NCBI GenBank assembly: GCA_015075325.1
Contig: JABTUP010000001.1
Location: forward strand, 1 to 64,000
Reading direction: 5' to 3'
DNA from: Flavobacteriales bacterium
GTDB taxonomy: Bacteria; Bacteroidota; Bacteroidia; Flavobacteriales_E; Vicingaceae
Length of the DNA: 64,000 bases
The notes under the pieces were generated by a model that saw only the letters and a program-made list of their open reading frames with translations, was not told the origin of the DNA and ran no database searches. A program made the translations under genes and the position numbers. Shown here one piece after another: positions 9,116 to 19,518 of the stretch (position 1 is its first letter; each line of letters starts with the position of its first letter).

Positions 9116-10087
9116 ATGATAGAAAATCAATACAAATCAGATGTAGAAGCTTTAGATGCTTTTGTTCAAAAATACAATTTACTTACTAAAGAAATTTCTA
9201 AAGTTATTGTTGGGCAAGATGATGTTATTAAAAAAGTATTGATTACTATTTTTAGTCGCGGACATTGTTTGTTGGTTGGTGTGCCAGGTTTAGCAAAAAC
9301 CTTGTTAATTAACACCATTTCAGATGCTTTAGGGTTAAAATTTAACCGTATTCAGTTTACACCCGATTTAATGCCTTCTGATATTATTGGTTCAGAAATT
9401 TTAGATGAAAATAAAAACTTTAAATTCATAAAAGGGCCATTGTTTGCCAATATTATTTTGGCCGATGAAATTAACCGTACACCACCAAAAACACAATCGG
9501 CATTGTTAGAAGCCATGCAAGAGAAAACAGTTACTGCTGCTGGGCATCAATACAAACTCGATAATCCTTTTTTTGTTTTAGCAACTCAAAATCCTATTGA
9601 ACAAGAAGGAACTTACCCGTTGCCAGAAGCACAATTAGACCGATTTATGTTCAATATTTGGGTAGATTATCCAAAGTATCAAGAAGAATTGGCAATAGTA
9701 AAAAGTACCACAACCGACTCTGCTGTTCAGTTAAATAAAATGATGAGTGCCGAAGAAATTGTTTTCTTCCAAAATCTTATTCGTAAAATTCCGGTAACCG
9801 ATAATGTAATTGAATATGCTGTAAAATTAGCCTCTAGCACACGTGCTGGTAGTGAGTTTTCTAATGCTATGGTAAACGATTATTTGAGCTGGGGAGCTGG
9901 ACCAAGGGCTTCGCAATACTTAATTATTGGAGCAAAATGCCATGCAGCCATTAATGGTAAATATTCGCCAGATATTGAAGATGTTAAAGCAGTAGCAGAA
10001 CCCATTTTACGACACCGTATAGTACGTAACTATAAAGCTGAAGCAGATGGCTATTCAATCGAAAAAATAATTGAAAGTTTGCTTTAA
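9116..10087 (+). CDS. MoxR-family AAA+ ATPase
   Basis: A 323-residue cytosolic AAA+ ATPase. The Walker A motif is in GVPGLAKT (about residues 60-67). The segment ADEINRTPPKTQSALLEAMQ covers Walker B and the following helix, and LPEAQLDRFMF carries the sensor/arginine-finger region. MoxR ATPases usually act with VWA-domain and DUF58 proteins as chaperones for complex maturation or envelope stress, but no such partner gene follows. It follows the SurA cluster by 39 bp on the same strand and meets fumarylacetoacetase tail-to-tail, with only four bases between the stop codons. Confidence 0.93.
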   Translation: MIENQYKSDVEALDAFVQKYNLLTKEISKVIVGQDDVIKKVLITIFSRGHCLLVGVPGLAKTLLINTISDALGLKFNRIQFTPDLMPSDIIGSEILDENKNFKFIKGPLFANIILADEINRTPPKTQSALLEAMQEKTVTAAGHQYKLDNPFFVLATQNPIEQEGTYPLPEAQLDRFMFNIWVDYPKYQEELAIVKSTTTDSAVQLNKMMSAEEIVFFQNLIRKIPVTDNVIEYAVKLASSTRAGSEFSNAMVNDYLSWGAGPRASQYLIIGAKCHAAINGKYSPDIEDVKAVAEPILRHRIVRNYKAEADGYSIEKIIESLL

Positions 10088-10091
10088 GCAA

Positions 10092-11348
10092 TTATTTAGC
10101 AGGCAAAATTTTTGCAGAAACTTCACCAAAACCAACTCTAACGCCATTTTTTTCGGCGTAACCTCGCATAATTACGGTATCGTTATCAGCAATAAATTTA
10201 CGCTCAGTGCCATCGAGCATTTTTACAGGTTTGGTTCCTTTCCACGTAATTTCGAGCATCGAACCAAATTCGCCTTCGTTTGGCCCGCTAATGGTTCCAG
10301 AACCCATGCAATCGCCAACTCTAATGTTGCAACCGTTAATGGTATGGTGAGCCAATTGCTGGTTCATGTTCCAATACATGTATTTGTAGTTCGATTTACT
10401 AACAACAACTTCACTACTACCTTCGGGTTGAATGGTAACTTCTAATTTAATATCCAAATGTTTGTTTCCTGTATATTCTAAATAAGAGAATACTTTTGGT
10501 TCTTGAACAGGGCCTTCGGTTCTAAAAGGCTCTAAAGCATCTAAAGTAACTATCCAACACGAAATATGCGAAGCAAAATTCTTCGCTAAAAATGGTCCAA
10601 GTGGAACATATTCCCATGCTTGAATGTCTCTTGCACTCCAATCGTTTAACAACGCCATTCCAAAAATGTAATCATCGGCTTCGGCTGTGGTTATGGAATC
10701 GCCAATAGGTTTTCCCTGATAAGTAAAAAATGCTGTTTCCAATTCAAAATCCAATAAATTGCAGTTTCCAAAAACAGGAGCTTCATCTGGGTTTGGTTTT
10801 TTTTGCCCTTTTGGTCGGTGAATGGCAACACCTGAAGGTAAAATAGAACTAGAACGTCCGTGATAACCCACAGGAATGTATTTCCAGTTGGGAAGCAACG
10901 CATTTTTTGGATCTCTAAACAAACAACCAACATTATAGGCATGTTGTTCGCTCGAATAAAAATCGGTGTAATCGCCAATGTTTATTGGTAATTGCATTTC
11001 AACTTCATTAATATTAAAAAGTGCGGTTTGTATTTCTGAATTATTTTTTGCTGCTGTATTTGTATCTCTAAAAAGTATGGAAAGTTGGTTTCTTAAATCA
11101 CGAGTAGCTTGTTTACCCAATAACATAAAATCGTTCAAATACGATGTGCGAAAAACGGAAGCATCAAATGAAACGAATCCTTTTAAAGCCAGCTGATGAA
11201 TGTCGATAACAGTATCGCCAATTCGGGTTACTACCACAACTCCATTTTTTGTTTTGGCTACTCCAAATGGAATGTTTTGAATAGAAAAATCAGAGTTTAT
11301 TGGAACAGTTATCCAGCTTTTTAAATTGGGGTTATTGGCTTCTATCAT
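10092..11348 (-). CDS. fahA: Fumarylacetoacetase
   Basis: A 418-residue enzyme hydrolysing fumarylacetoacetate to fumarate and acetoacetate, the last step of tyrosine/phenylalanine catabolism. It has the N-terminal SH3-like domain and the C-terminal FAH fold. The catalytic His motif YHGRSSSI, the acidic metal ligands in LDFELETAF, and the FNDWSARDIQ-like segment (LNDWSARDIQAWE) are all visible. Length matches bacterial FAH. No other tyrosine-degradation genes are adjacent, and glyA lies 66 bp upstream on the same strand. Confidence 0.95.
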   Translation of the reverse strand: MIEANNPNLKSWITVPINSDFSIQNIPFGVAKTKNGVVVVTRIGDTVIDIHQLALKGFVSFDASVFRTSYLNDFMLLGKQATRDLRNQLSILFRDTNTAAKNNSEIQTALFNINEVEMQLPINIGDYTDFYSSEQHAYNVGCLFRDPKNALLPNWKYIPVGYHGRSSSILPSGVAIHRPKGQKKPNPDEAPVFGNCNLLDFELETAFFTYQGKPIGDSITTAEADDYIFGMALLNDWSARDIQAWEYVPLGPFLAKNFASHISCWIVTLDALEPFRTEGPVQEPKVFSYLEYTGNKHLDIKLEVTIQPEGSSEVVVSKSNYKYMYWNMNQQLAHHTINGCNIRVGDCMGSGTISGPNEGEFGSMLEITWKGTKPVKMLDGTERKFIADNDTVIMRGYAEKNGVRVGFGEVSAKILPAK

Positions 11349-11414
11349 TTTTTAGCTTGTTGTTTTAGGGGTTAGTAGTTAGTAATCAGATGTTATTTTC
11401 AAATTGCTTTATTC

Positions 11415-12704
11415 TCAAATTGCTTTATTTTCGAAATTAAATAATGGATAATTTTCCATCAATTCGTTTACTTCATCTCTTACTTCTTCTATAATTGCTT
11501 CGTTATCCTTATTGGTAATTACTCTGTCCAATAATTCTACAATTTTTACAATTTCTGCTTCCTTAACTCCTCTTGTAGTAATTGCAGCAGTTCCAACTCT
11601 AATTCCAGATGTTACAAATGGCGATTTATCATCGAACGGAACCATGTTTTTGTTTACGGTAATGTCGGCCTTAACCAATACATTTTCGGCTTCTTTACCA
11701 GTAATGTTTTTCGAACGTAAATCAATTAACATACAATGATTATCAGTACCTCCTGAAATAACACCATATCCTCTTTTGGTTAATTCTTCCGCCATTACTT
11801 TTGCATTTTTCATGAGTTGAATGCAATAATCCATGTATTCATCAGATAGTGCTTCTTTAAAAGCTACTGCTTTACCCGCAATAACATGTTCTAACGGACC
11901 GCCTTGTGTTCCAGGAAAAACAGCTCCATCTAAAATTGCCGACATCATTTTAATTTCTCCTTTTGGTGTTTTTAATCCCCAAGGGTTTTCAAAATCTTTA
12001 CCCATCATAATCATTCCACCTCTTGGACCACGTAAGGTTTTATGAGTGGTGGTGGTTACAATATGGCAATGTGGCATTGGGTCGTTTAATAAGCCTCTTG
12101 CTATTAATCCAGCAGGATGAGAAATATCTGCCATTAATAAAGCACCAACTTTGTCGGCTACTTCACGCATACGTTTGTAATCCCAATCTCTACTATAAGC
12201 CGAAGCTCCAGCAATAATTAATTTTGGTTTTTCTGCTAAAGCAGTTTTTTCAATACTATCGTAATCAACTCTACCAGTTTCTTTGTTTACACCATAAAAT
12301 GATGTTTTATACAATTTTCCTGAGAAATTAACTGGAGAGCCATGAGTTAAATGTCCTCCGTGAGATAAATCAAAACCTAAAATTTTGTCGCCAGGATTTA
12401 AAACACCTAACATTACAGCAGCATTTGCTTGTGCTCCAGAATGAGGTTGAACATTTACCCATTCGGCATTAAACAACTGTTTTGCTCTGTCTATTGCTAT
12501 TTGTTCAATTTCATCTACCACTTCACAACCACCATAGTATCTTTTGTATGGCAAACCTTCTGCATATTTGTTGGTTAATACACTTCCCATGGCTTTTAAT
12601 ACGTTATCGCTAACATAGTTTTCGGAAGCTATTAGTTCAACACCTTCTTTTTGTCTGGTAAACTCATCTTGAATTAAATCGAAAATTTCTTGGTCTTTAT
12701 TCAT
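11415..12704 (-). CDS. glyA: Serine hydroxymethyltransferase
   Basis: A 429-residue PLP enzyme that interconverts serine + tetrahydrofolate and glycine + 5,10-methylene-THF. The PLP-lysine lies in [14 protein letters not shown]. The N-terminal [13 protein letters not shown] and the [12 protein letters not shown] segments are conserved, and the C-terminal domain carries [13 protein letters not shown]. Length is normal. It is a housekeeping gene with a 99-bp gap to ppk1 upstream. Confidence 0.97.
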   Translation of the reverse strand: MNKDQEIFDLIQDEFTRQKEGVELIASENYVSDNVLKAMGSVLTNKYAEGLPYKRYYGGCEVVDEIEQIAIDRAKQLFNAEWVNVQPHSGAQANAAVMLGVLNPGDKILGFDLSHGGHLTHGSPVNFSGKLYKTSFYGVNKETGRVDYDSIEKTALAEKPKLIIAGASAYSRDWDYKRMREVADKVGALLMADISHPAGLIARGLLNDPMPHCHIVTTTTHKTLRGPRGGMIMMGKDFENPWGLKTPKGEIKMMSAILDGAVFPGTQGGPLEHVIAGKAVAFKEALSDEYMDYCIQLMKNAKVMAEELTKRGYGVISGGTDNHCMLIDLRSKNITGKEAENVLVKADITVNKNMVPFDDKSPFVTSGIRVGTAAITTRGVKEAEIVKIVELLDRVITNKDNEAIIEEVRDEVNELMENYPLFNFENKAI

Positions 12705-12803
12705 GTTAAAGTGAATTAAATTTGAGAGACAAAATTATACATAATAATTTTTGCAGATGTAAGAAAAGCGTGTAGGAAAATTAATTTTTAACTATTCGGT
12801 TAA

Positions 12804-14852
12804 TTAGCTCTTAAAATAATTGTATAACTCTATTTGTGAGCGTTTTGGCTTTTTTGTGTTAAGCTTTTTATAGGCGTTGTCTTGCGATTTAGTAATGAGT
12901 CGTGCCTTGGTATTATCAGCTAACTGAATGGTTAACATGTCTTTAATGTTTTTTTGCAAGCTTTTATCATAAATTGGGCAGCCCACTTCAATTCGACGGT
13001 CGATGTTTCTCGACATCCAATCGGCAGAAGAAAGGTAATACAGTTCGTCGCCTCCATTACAAAAAATCAGTAATCTGGAATGTTCTAAAAATCGGTCGAT
13101 AATACTGATAACTTCTATGTTTTCGCTAAAACCTTTTAAGCCAGGAACTAAAGAACAAATACCCCTAATAATCAATTGAATTTTTACACCTGCATTACTT
13201 GCCTGATATAATTTTTTAATCATTTCGTTGTCAACCAAGTTGTTGAGTTTAATCAACATGTATGCAGGTTTGCCCAACTTTGCGTTTTTAATTTCGTTAT
13301 CAATCAATAAATTTAATCTTCTACGGGTATTAAAAGGCGAAACAATAAGGTGTTTAAATGTTGGCCGTTCGAGTGAGTTTTTAAACAATTGAAAAACTTT
13401 ATTTACTTCTTCGGTTATTCTAGGGTCTTTTGTTAATAATGAGGTATCACAATAAATTGCTGCATTTATTTCGTGAAAATTTCCTGTACCAACATGAGCA
13501 TATCTTGTGGTTTTTGAACTATCTTTTCGAGTTATTAAAATAAGTTTTGAATGCACTTTTAAGTCTGGAAATCCAAAAACGACATGAATTCCTTCGTCCA
13601 TTAATTTAGTTGACCAATTAATGTTGGCTTCCTCATCGAAACGAGCACGTAGCTCGATAACAACGGTAACACTTTTTCCGTTTTTAGCTGCGTTTATCAA
13701 CGCATTAATAACTTTTGAGTTTTTGGCAACTCTATATAAGTTAATTTTTATTGAGGTTACTTTGGGGTCAATGGCAGCTTCTCTAAGCAAATCAATAAGG
13801 TGATTGAAGGATTGGTAAGGGTAGTTTAATAAAATATCTTTTTTATCGATTTCGGCAAAAACACTCATTTTATTAATTAAATCGCGGTGTTTGTAAGGAT
13901 GAAGCTTTTCGGCTCTCAAGTGTTTGCCTCCAACATTTGGAAAATCAATAAAATCTTTGAAATTATGGTATCTTCCACCAGGAATGATGCTGTCGCCTTT
14001 GTGTGATTTATTTCTTGATAAAATATATGCTAACAAATCTTCTGGAATGGTTTCGTCGTAAACAAACCGAACAGGTTGAGCTGTTTTTCTGCTTTTTAAA
14101 CTTTTAGAAATTTTATCTAAAATATTTTGAGAGATGTCTTGGTCAATGTCTAACTCAGCATCTAATGTTACTTTAACGGTAAATGCTTCAATTTTTTTGT
14201 AGTTGAAAATAGCAAAAATACTGTCTAATTTATAGCGTATAATATCGTCGAGTAAAATGATGTATTTTTTTTCGTTGATATCGGGTAATGTAATAAATCG
14301 AGGCAGCACCAACGAAGGTATTTCCATAATTGAAAAATCAACCGAATTATTGGGTTTGGTGAGTTTTATAGCAAAATAAATCGATTTTCCTTTAAGTTTT
14401 GGGAAAGGATTTTTTTTGTGAAGCATAATGGGAACAAGAGTAGGGCGGACTACATCTTCGAAATACGAATTGATAAACGTAACGTGTTCTTCGAGTATGT
14501 TTTTTTCGTTTATGAAAAAAATATGTTCTTTTTCCAACTCCTTGAATAGTGTTTGGTAAACTTCCTCAAAATGTTGCTGGAGTTGAATGGTTTTCTTAGT
14601 TATTTTTTTTAGAATTTCTTTTGGCGAATCTTCTTCGTGTTCTATCGACTTAATTTTTGCTTCCACCAAACGTTTATTGGCTGCCACTCGAATTCTAAAA
14701 AATTCATCTAAATTGTTGGAAAAAATACCTAAAAAACGAATACGTTCAATTAATGGAACCGATTCGTCTTCAGCTTCTTGCAAAACTCTTTCATTAAAAG
14801 ATAACCAACTTAAATCGCGATTGATTATTGGAAATGATTTGGTTTTAGGCAT
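12804..14852 (-). CDS. ppk1: Polyphosphate kinase 1
   Basis: A 682-residue enzyme that reversibly transfers the ATP gamma-phosphate to polyphosphate. It shows the N-terminal helical domain (INRDLSWLSFNERVLQEA) and the PHP-like head domain. Two phospholipase-D-like catalytic modules follow, with the active-site His segments VHSKLILI and YAHVGTGNFHE, and later FLEHSRLLIF. Length fits PPK1. It stands alone, without an adjacent ppx gene. Confidence 0.96.
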   Translation of the reverse strand: MPKTKSFPIINRDLSWLSFNERVLQEAEDESVPLIERIRFLGIFSNNLDEFFRIRVAANKRLVEAKIKSIEHEEDSPKEILKKITKKTIQLQQHFEEVYQTLFKELEKEHIFFINEKNILEEHVTFINSYFEDVVRPTLVPIMLHKKNPFPKLKGKSIYFAIKLTKPNNSVDFSIMEIPSLVLPRFITLPDINEKKYIILLDDIIRYKLDSIFAIFNYKKIEAFTVKVTLDAELDIDQDISQNILDKISKSLKSRKTAQPVRFVYDETIPEDLLAYILSRNKSHKGDSIIPGGRYHNFKDFIDFPNVGGKHLRAEKLHPYKHRDLINKMSVFAEIDKKDILLNYPYQSFNHLIDLLREAAIDPKVTSIKINLYRVAKNSKVINALINAAKNGKSVTVVIELRARFDEEANINWSTKLMDEGIHVVFGFPDLKVHSKLILITRKDSSKTTRYAHVGTGNFHEINAAIYCDTSLLTKDPRITEEVNKVFQLFKNSLERPTFKHLIVSPFNTRRRLNLLIDNEIKNAKLGKPAYMLIKLNNLVDNEMIKKLYQASNAGVKIQLIIRGICSLVPGLKGFSENIEVISIIDRFLEHSRLLIFCNGGDELYYLSSADWMSRNIDRRIEVGCPIYDKSLQKNIKDMLTIQLADNTKARLITKSQDNAYKKLNTKKPKRSQIELYNYFKS

Positions 14853-14932
14853 AATAGTTAATTTTTATCCAAATTTGAGTTATTCAGATTAATTCAAAAT
14901 TAAGCCAAAGTTAATTAACTGCTGATTTCCTA

Positions 14933-17560
14933 TTAAACTAAATTATGCAACTGTTCTTCCAACACTTTTATTTTAGCTTCGGCTTCGGCTTGTTTTTTTC
15001 GTTCAATGGCTAAAACCTGTTCAGGAGCATTGTTTACAAACTTTTCGTTGGCTAATTTTCCGTTTACCGATTTTAAAAATCCCAACGTGTATTCCAATTC
15101 TTTCTGAATTTTAACTCTTTCGGCTTCCACATCAACATTTTCTGAAATTGGAATATAATACTCGTTCGATTTTACCACAAACGAAAACGCATTGTCCATT
15201 TTTTCAGGTGTATAATTTAAAGCCGACAGATTGGTTAATTTAATAATAACCGCATCGAAGCGTTTGTTGGTTTCCTGATTGGTTTTTACAAACAATTCAA
15301 CTTGGTCTTTATTCGGAATATTTTTCTGCTTACGAATGGTTCTGATTTCGGTAACTACTTGTAACGCAAAGTTAAATTCATCAATTAAACTGTTGTCGGC
15401 TTCTGTGGCTTTTGGAAAGTTGCTCATCATCAACGATTCTCCATCTTTTCTGATGGATAAATTTTGCCACAATTCTTCGGTAACAAAAGGCATAAACGGA
15501 TGTAAAACTGTAAGCAATCGTTCAAAATTTGCAACGGTTTTTTCGTAGGTAGTTTTGTCGATTGGCTTTTGGTAAGCTGGTTTTACAATTTCTAAATAAG
15601 ATGAGCAGAAATCATCCCAAATGAGTTTGTAGGTGTCCATTAATGCATCCGATAAACGGTATTTGCTGTAATGGTCTTCTATTGTTGCAAGGGTTTGGTT
15701 AAATTGAGCGTTAAACCATTCAATGCCTACTTTTGCACTTTCGGGTTGAGGAATGGTTTCGTCAATTTCCCAGCCTTTAACTAATTTAAAAGCGTTCCAC
15801 AGTTTGTTGCAGAAATTTTTACCTTGTTCGCACGATGATTCGTCGAACAACAAATCGTTTCCCGCTGCGGCACATGATAACATTCCGAAACGAACACCAT
15901 CGGCACCAAATCGTTCAATCAATTCCAACGCATCAGGCGAATTACCCAACGATTTACTCATTTTTCGTCGTTGTTTATCACGTACCATTCCAGTAAAATA
16001 AACGTCTTTGAATGGTTTTTCGTTTTTAAACTCGTATCCTGCAAAAATCATTCGGGCAACCCAGAAAAAGATAATGTCCCAACCTGTAACCAACACGTTG
16101 GTAGGGTAGTAGTAATCAAAATCTTTGCTGTTTTTATCAAAACCATCGAACACCGAAATAGGCCACAACCACGATGAAAACCAAGTGTCAACCACATCTT
16201 CATCTTGTCGTAAATCAGTAATTTGTAAGTTGGCATTGCCCGATTTTTCTTTGGCTAATCTTAAAGCTTCCTCACTATTTTCGGCAACTACATAATCGTT
16301 GGCTTCGTTGTAATAATAAGCAGGTATTTGTTGCCCCCACCACAATTGGCGAGAAATGGGCCAATCTCTGATGTTGTCCAACCAGTGTTTGTAAGTGTTT
16401 TTAAACTTTGATGGGTACATCTGAATGTCGTCATTCATTACATGTTCCAATGCAGGTTTTACCATTTCGTCCATTTTCACAAACCATTGCAACGACAATT
16501 TTGGTTCTACTACTGTGTTTGGGTTTCGTTCCGAATAGCCAACGTTGTTGGTAATGTCTTCGGTTTTTACCAAACAGCCCAATTCTTTTAATTTTTCGGC
16601 AACTTTTTTACGAGCCACAAAACGGTCTTCACCTACAAAAATTTGAGCTTTTTCGTTTAATGTTCCATCGTCGTTAAAGGTGTCGATAATTTCTAAACCG
16701 TGTTTATTACCAATTTCATAATCGTTGGTATCGTGTGCAGGAGTAACTTTTAAGCAACCTGTTCCAAATTCAATATCAATATAATCGTCGCAAATAATGG
16801 GTACTTCGCGGTTTATCATTGGCACGATGGCTTTTTTGCCGTGTAAATGCAAGTAGCGTTCGTCTTTCGGGTGAACACAAATAGCTGTATCGCCCATAAT
16901 GGTTTCTGGTCGGGTAGTGGCAATGGTAATGGTTTCGTTGCTGTCTTTTATTTTATAGCTAACGTAGTATAGTTTCGATTGCTCATCTTTACGAATTACC
17001 TCTTCGTTCGATAGTGTGGTTTTTGCAGTTGGATCCCAGTTTACAATTTTCCAATCTTTGTAGATGTAGCCTTTGTTGTACAATTCCACAAACGATTTTA
17101 CCACAGCCTCGTTTAGCTTGGGTTCCATGGTAAAACGTGTACGGCTCCAATCGCAGCTAGCACCCAATTTTTTTAGTTGTTCTAAAATAATACCGCCGTA
17201 TTTATCTTTCCATTCAAAGGCATGTTTTAAAAAATCTTCGCGAGAAATATCAGTTTTTGTTATGCCTTTTTCGCGTAATAAGTTTACCACTTTTGCTTCG
17301 GTAGCAATAGAGGCGTGGTCGGTACCAGGTACCCAACAGGCGTTGTAGCCCATCATTCGGGCACGACGAATTAATACATCTTGAATGGTGTTGTTGAGCA
17401 TGTGTCCCATGTGCAACACACCTGTTACGTTTGGTGGAGGAATTACAATGGTAAATGGTTCACGGTGGTCGGGTTTCGATTCAAAAAACTTGTTTTTTAA
17501 CCAGTAAGCGTACCATTTGCTTTCTATTTCTTGTGGCGAATATGTTTTTGCTAATTCCAT
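14933..17560 (-). CDS. valS: Valyl-tRNA synthetase
   Basis: An 875-residue class I aminoacyl-tRNA synthetase. The HIGH-type motif is in PPNVTGVLHMGHM (near residue 45). The editing domain follows (TTRPETIMGD), then the KMSKS motif in RRKMSKSLGNS and the C-terminal anticodon-binding domain and coiled-coil arm (residues about 810-875, rich in E, K and A). Length is normal. The gene is 80 bp downstream of a hairpin repeat that separates it from umuC. Confidence 0.97.
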   Translation of the reverse strand: MELAKTYSPQEIESKWYAYWLKNKFFESKPDHREPFTIVIPPPNVTGVLHMGHMLNNTIQDVLIRRARMMGYNACWVPGTDHASIATEAKVVNLLREKGITKTDISREDFLKHAFEWKDKYGGIILEQLKKLGASCDWSRTRFTMEPKLNEAVVKSFVELYNKGYIYKDWKIVNWDPTAKTTLSNEEVIRKDEQSKLYYVSYKIKDSNETITIATTRPETIMGDTAICVHPKDERYLHLHGKKAIVPMINREVPIICDDYIDIEFGTGCLKVTPAHDTNDYEIGNKHGLEIIDTFNDDGTLNEKAQIFVGEDRFVARKKVAEKLKELGCLVKTEDITNNVGYSERNPNTVVEPKLSLQWFVKMDEMVKPALEHVMNDDIQMYPSKFKNTYKHWLDNIRDWPISRQLWWGQQIPAYYYNEANDYVVAENSEEALRLAKEKSGNANLQITDLRQDEDVVDTWFSSWLWPISVFDGFDKNSKDFDYYYPTNVLVTGWDIIFFWVARMIFAGYEFKNEKPFKDVYFTGMVRDKQRRKMSKSLGNSPDALELIERFGADGVRFGMLSCAAAGNDLLFDESSCEQGKNFCNKLWNAFKLVKGWEIDETIPQPESAKVGIEWFNAQFNQTLATIEDHYSKYRLSDALMDTYKLIWDDFCSSYLEIVKPAYQKPIDKTTYEKTVANFERLLTVLHPFMPFVTEELWQNLSIRKDGESLMMSNFPKATEADNSLIDEFNFALQVVTEIRTIRKQKNIPNKDQVELFVKTNQETNKRFDAVIIKLTNLSALNYTPEKMDNAFSFVVKSNEYYIPISENVDVEAERVKIQKELEYTLGFLKSVNGKLANEKFVNNAPEQVLAIERKKQAEAEAKIKVLEEQLHNLV

Positions 17561-17631
17561 TAAAGTTTAATTTTTAAGGCAGCAAAGTTACTATTTTGAA
17601 TGGAATATTTTAAACAGAAAATGGAAAGCAA

Positions 17632-17705
17632 GGATGGCAGGTTCTTATTTTTCTTAAAACCAACCGATGAGGAACGAAATGGTTGGTTTTAAAACTACGC
17701 CATCC
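17632..17705. repeat. REP-like long palindrome
   Basis: A 74-bp nested inverted repeat. The outer arms are GGATGGC (17632-17638) and GCCATCC (17699-17705). The inner 12-bp perfect stem is TTAAAACCAACC (17654-17665) with GGTTGGTTTTAA (17681-17692), around the loop GATGAGGAACGAAAT. The arrangement resembles REP elements associated with REP-associated tyrosine transposases, none of which is in the window. There is no T-tract, so it is not a simple terminator. It lies between the 3' end of umuC and the 5' end of valS. Confidence 0.65.
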
Positions 17706-17771
17706 GAAGTGAAACGTGAAATTAATTATTTGTAAGCTTCCCTGAAAAGAAAAGGCTGTGTAAGTACATAT

Positions 17772-19034
17772 TTACACGTTAATGGTTATAATTTCACTTA
17801 GTTTGGTGGTGTAGCGTGGCGATAGTTTTTCCTGTTTCATTTTCCACACACGTTTTTGGTCTTGCGATGCAAGTCGAATTTTCTGTTGTCCAAATTGTAC
17901 ATTTATTTTGTCAATTGCTTTCATTAAAGGAATGTGTCGTTCGTTTCTGCTTTCAAAAAGCGTTGTTTGCACAACTTCTTCGGGCGTAAAATCCTGCACA
18001 ATTACACCTACTTTTTTATAAGCATAACCGTCTTTAAAAATTCGCTTTAAACCTTGCGTAGCAAATTTTGCCAATTCAATGCTCGAATTTGTAGCGAACG
18101 GAAGTTGCACAACAATGGTTCTATTGTATTGTGGTAAATCTTTTCTATGACCGTTGGAATGAATAAAAACCATTAACGAATTACAACACGATTTTTGTTT
18201 ACGCAATTTTTCGGCACACGAGCTGGCAAAGGTTGAAATACGTTCGTTGAGTTGTTCCAGTTTGGTGTAATTGGTTTCAAAACTTCTGGTTGTTGCAATG
18301 TTTTTTTTAGGTTGAGCTTCTTCAAGATTTAATGTTGGAATACCTTGCAAATCGTGTTTTAAACGAAGACCAACAACAGTTAAATTGCTTTTTACCCATT
18401 CGTCGGTAAGTTGAGTAAAATCGTAAGCTGTAAAAACATTTTGAGCATTTAAGCGATTTGTGTGTTGTCTGCCAATTCCCCAAACGTCTTCAATTTTGAG
18501 CCATTTTAATGCTTTAATACGTTTTTCTTCGCTGTCGATAATGTAAACGCCGTTTGTTTTTTCTGGAAATTTTTTTGCAATTCGATTGGCTAATTTTGAA
18601 AGTGCTTTTGTTGGTGCAATGCCAATACTAATTGGTATTCCTGTCCATTTGTTTACTTTGTAACGCATTTCTTCTCCATAATTTTGCAAGTTGAAAAACT
18701 TGTCAAAACCGTTCAATTTCAAAAAACATTCATCAATACTATAAATTTCCATTTCGGGCGAATAGTCCGAAAGTATTGTCATTACTCGGTTGCTCATATC
18801 TCCATACAAAGCAAAGTTTGCCGAAAAAACATTTACTTGGTGTTGCCGAAACAATTTTTCGTATTCAAATGCAGGAGCTCCCATTGGAATACCTATTTCT
18901 TTGGCTTCGTTGCTTCGGGCAATAACACAGCCGTCGTTATTCGACAGCACCACAACAGGCTTTCCGTTTAAATTTGGCTGGAAAACCCTTTCGCACGAAG
19001 CGTAGAAGTTATTGCAATCAATAAGGGCAAACAT
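17772..19034 (-). CDS. umuC: Y-family DNA polymerase V catalytic subunit (UmuC)
   Basis: A 420-residue translesion polymerase. The palm residues are in FALIDCNNFYASCERVF (metal-binding Asp near residue 5) and YSIDECFLKL (D/E pair near residue 101). Helix-hairpin-helix and little-finger domains follow, and the C-terminal UmuC-type extension is present. Length matches UmuC (about 420). It is 3 bp downstream of umuD and surely in one operon. Activity normally requires the cleaved UmuD' partner and RecA. Confidence 0.95.
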   Translation of the reverse strand: MFALIDCNNFYASCERVFQPNLNGKPVVVLSNNDGCVIARSNEAKEIGIPMGAPAFEYEKLFRQHQVNVFSANFALYGDMSNRVMTILSDYSPEMEIYSIDECFLKLNGFDKFFNLQNYGEEMRYKVNKWTGIPISIGIAPTKALSKLANRIAKKFPEKTNGVYIIDSEEKRIKALKWLKIEDVWGIGRQHTNRLNAQNVFTAYDFTQLTDEWVKSNLTVVGLRLKHDLQGIPTLNLEEAQPKKNIATTRSFETNYTKLEQLNERISTFASSCAEKLRKQKSCCNSLMVFIHSNGHRKDLPQYNRTIVVQLPFATNSSIELAKFATQGLKRIFKDGYAYKKVGVIVQDFTPEEVVQTTLFESRNERHIPLMKAIDKINVQFGQQKIRLASQDQKRVWKMKQEKLSPRYTTKLSEIITINV

Positions 19035-19037
19035 TTG

Positions 19038-19487
19038 TTAAAAGTTTTTGATAACGTGAGTAACAATTCCCCAGATTAAAAAATCATTTTCTTTGGTTAC
19101 TTTGATGGGTTCATAATTTTCGTTTTCGGGAATGAGCCAAACAACATTTTTTTCTTTTTTAATTCGTTTAGCGGTAAATTGACCATCGATATAACAAATA
19201 GCAATTTTACCGTTTGTTGGTTCTAAACTTCGGTCAATTATCATTAAATCGCCGTTGTCGATACCAATATTTTTGAGCGAAACACCTTTTACTCTGCCAC
19301 AAAAAGTAGCCGAACGATGTTTGATAAGGTGTTTGTTAAAATCAATAGTTTGGTCAATAAAATCTAAAGCAGGAGAGGGGAAACCAGCACTAATTCCTTC
19401 GTCGACAAATGGTACAGCCATTTCGGTTTCGCTCTCCACCGAAAAAATGTCAATAATTGTTCCTGTATGTAGTTTTAATGGAGTCAT
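19038..19487 (-). CDS. umuD: UmuD/LexA-type S24 self-processing protein
   Basis: A 149-residue S24-family protein without a DNA-binding domain, hence UmuD rather than LexA. The self-cleavage region SAGFPSPA has the Ala-Gly bond typical of UmuD. The catalytic Ser lies in VKGVSLKNIGI and the Lys in FTAKRIKK. Cleavage gives UmuD', the cofactor of UmuC in error-prone repair. Expression is probably damage-inducible, but I cannot define an operator. The unusual GC-rich segment at 19519-19625 lies directly upstream. Confidence 0.92.
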   Translation of the reverse strand: MTPLKLHTGTIIDIFSVESETEMAVPFVDEGISAGFPSPALDFIDQTIDFNKHLIKHRSATFCGRVKGVSLKNIGIDNGDLMIIDRSLEPTNGKIAICYIDGQFTAKRIKKEKNVVWLIPENENYEPIKVTKENDFLIWGIVTHVIKNF

Positions 19488-19518
19488 TTTAAGCCAAATT
19501 TACACTTAATTTTTTTCA

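Noticed and set aside
16048-16236. Frames inside valS on either strand
   Set aside because: All are shadows of an intact valyl-tRNA synthetase.
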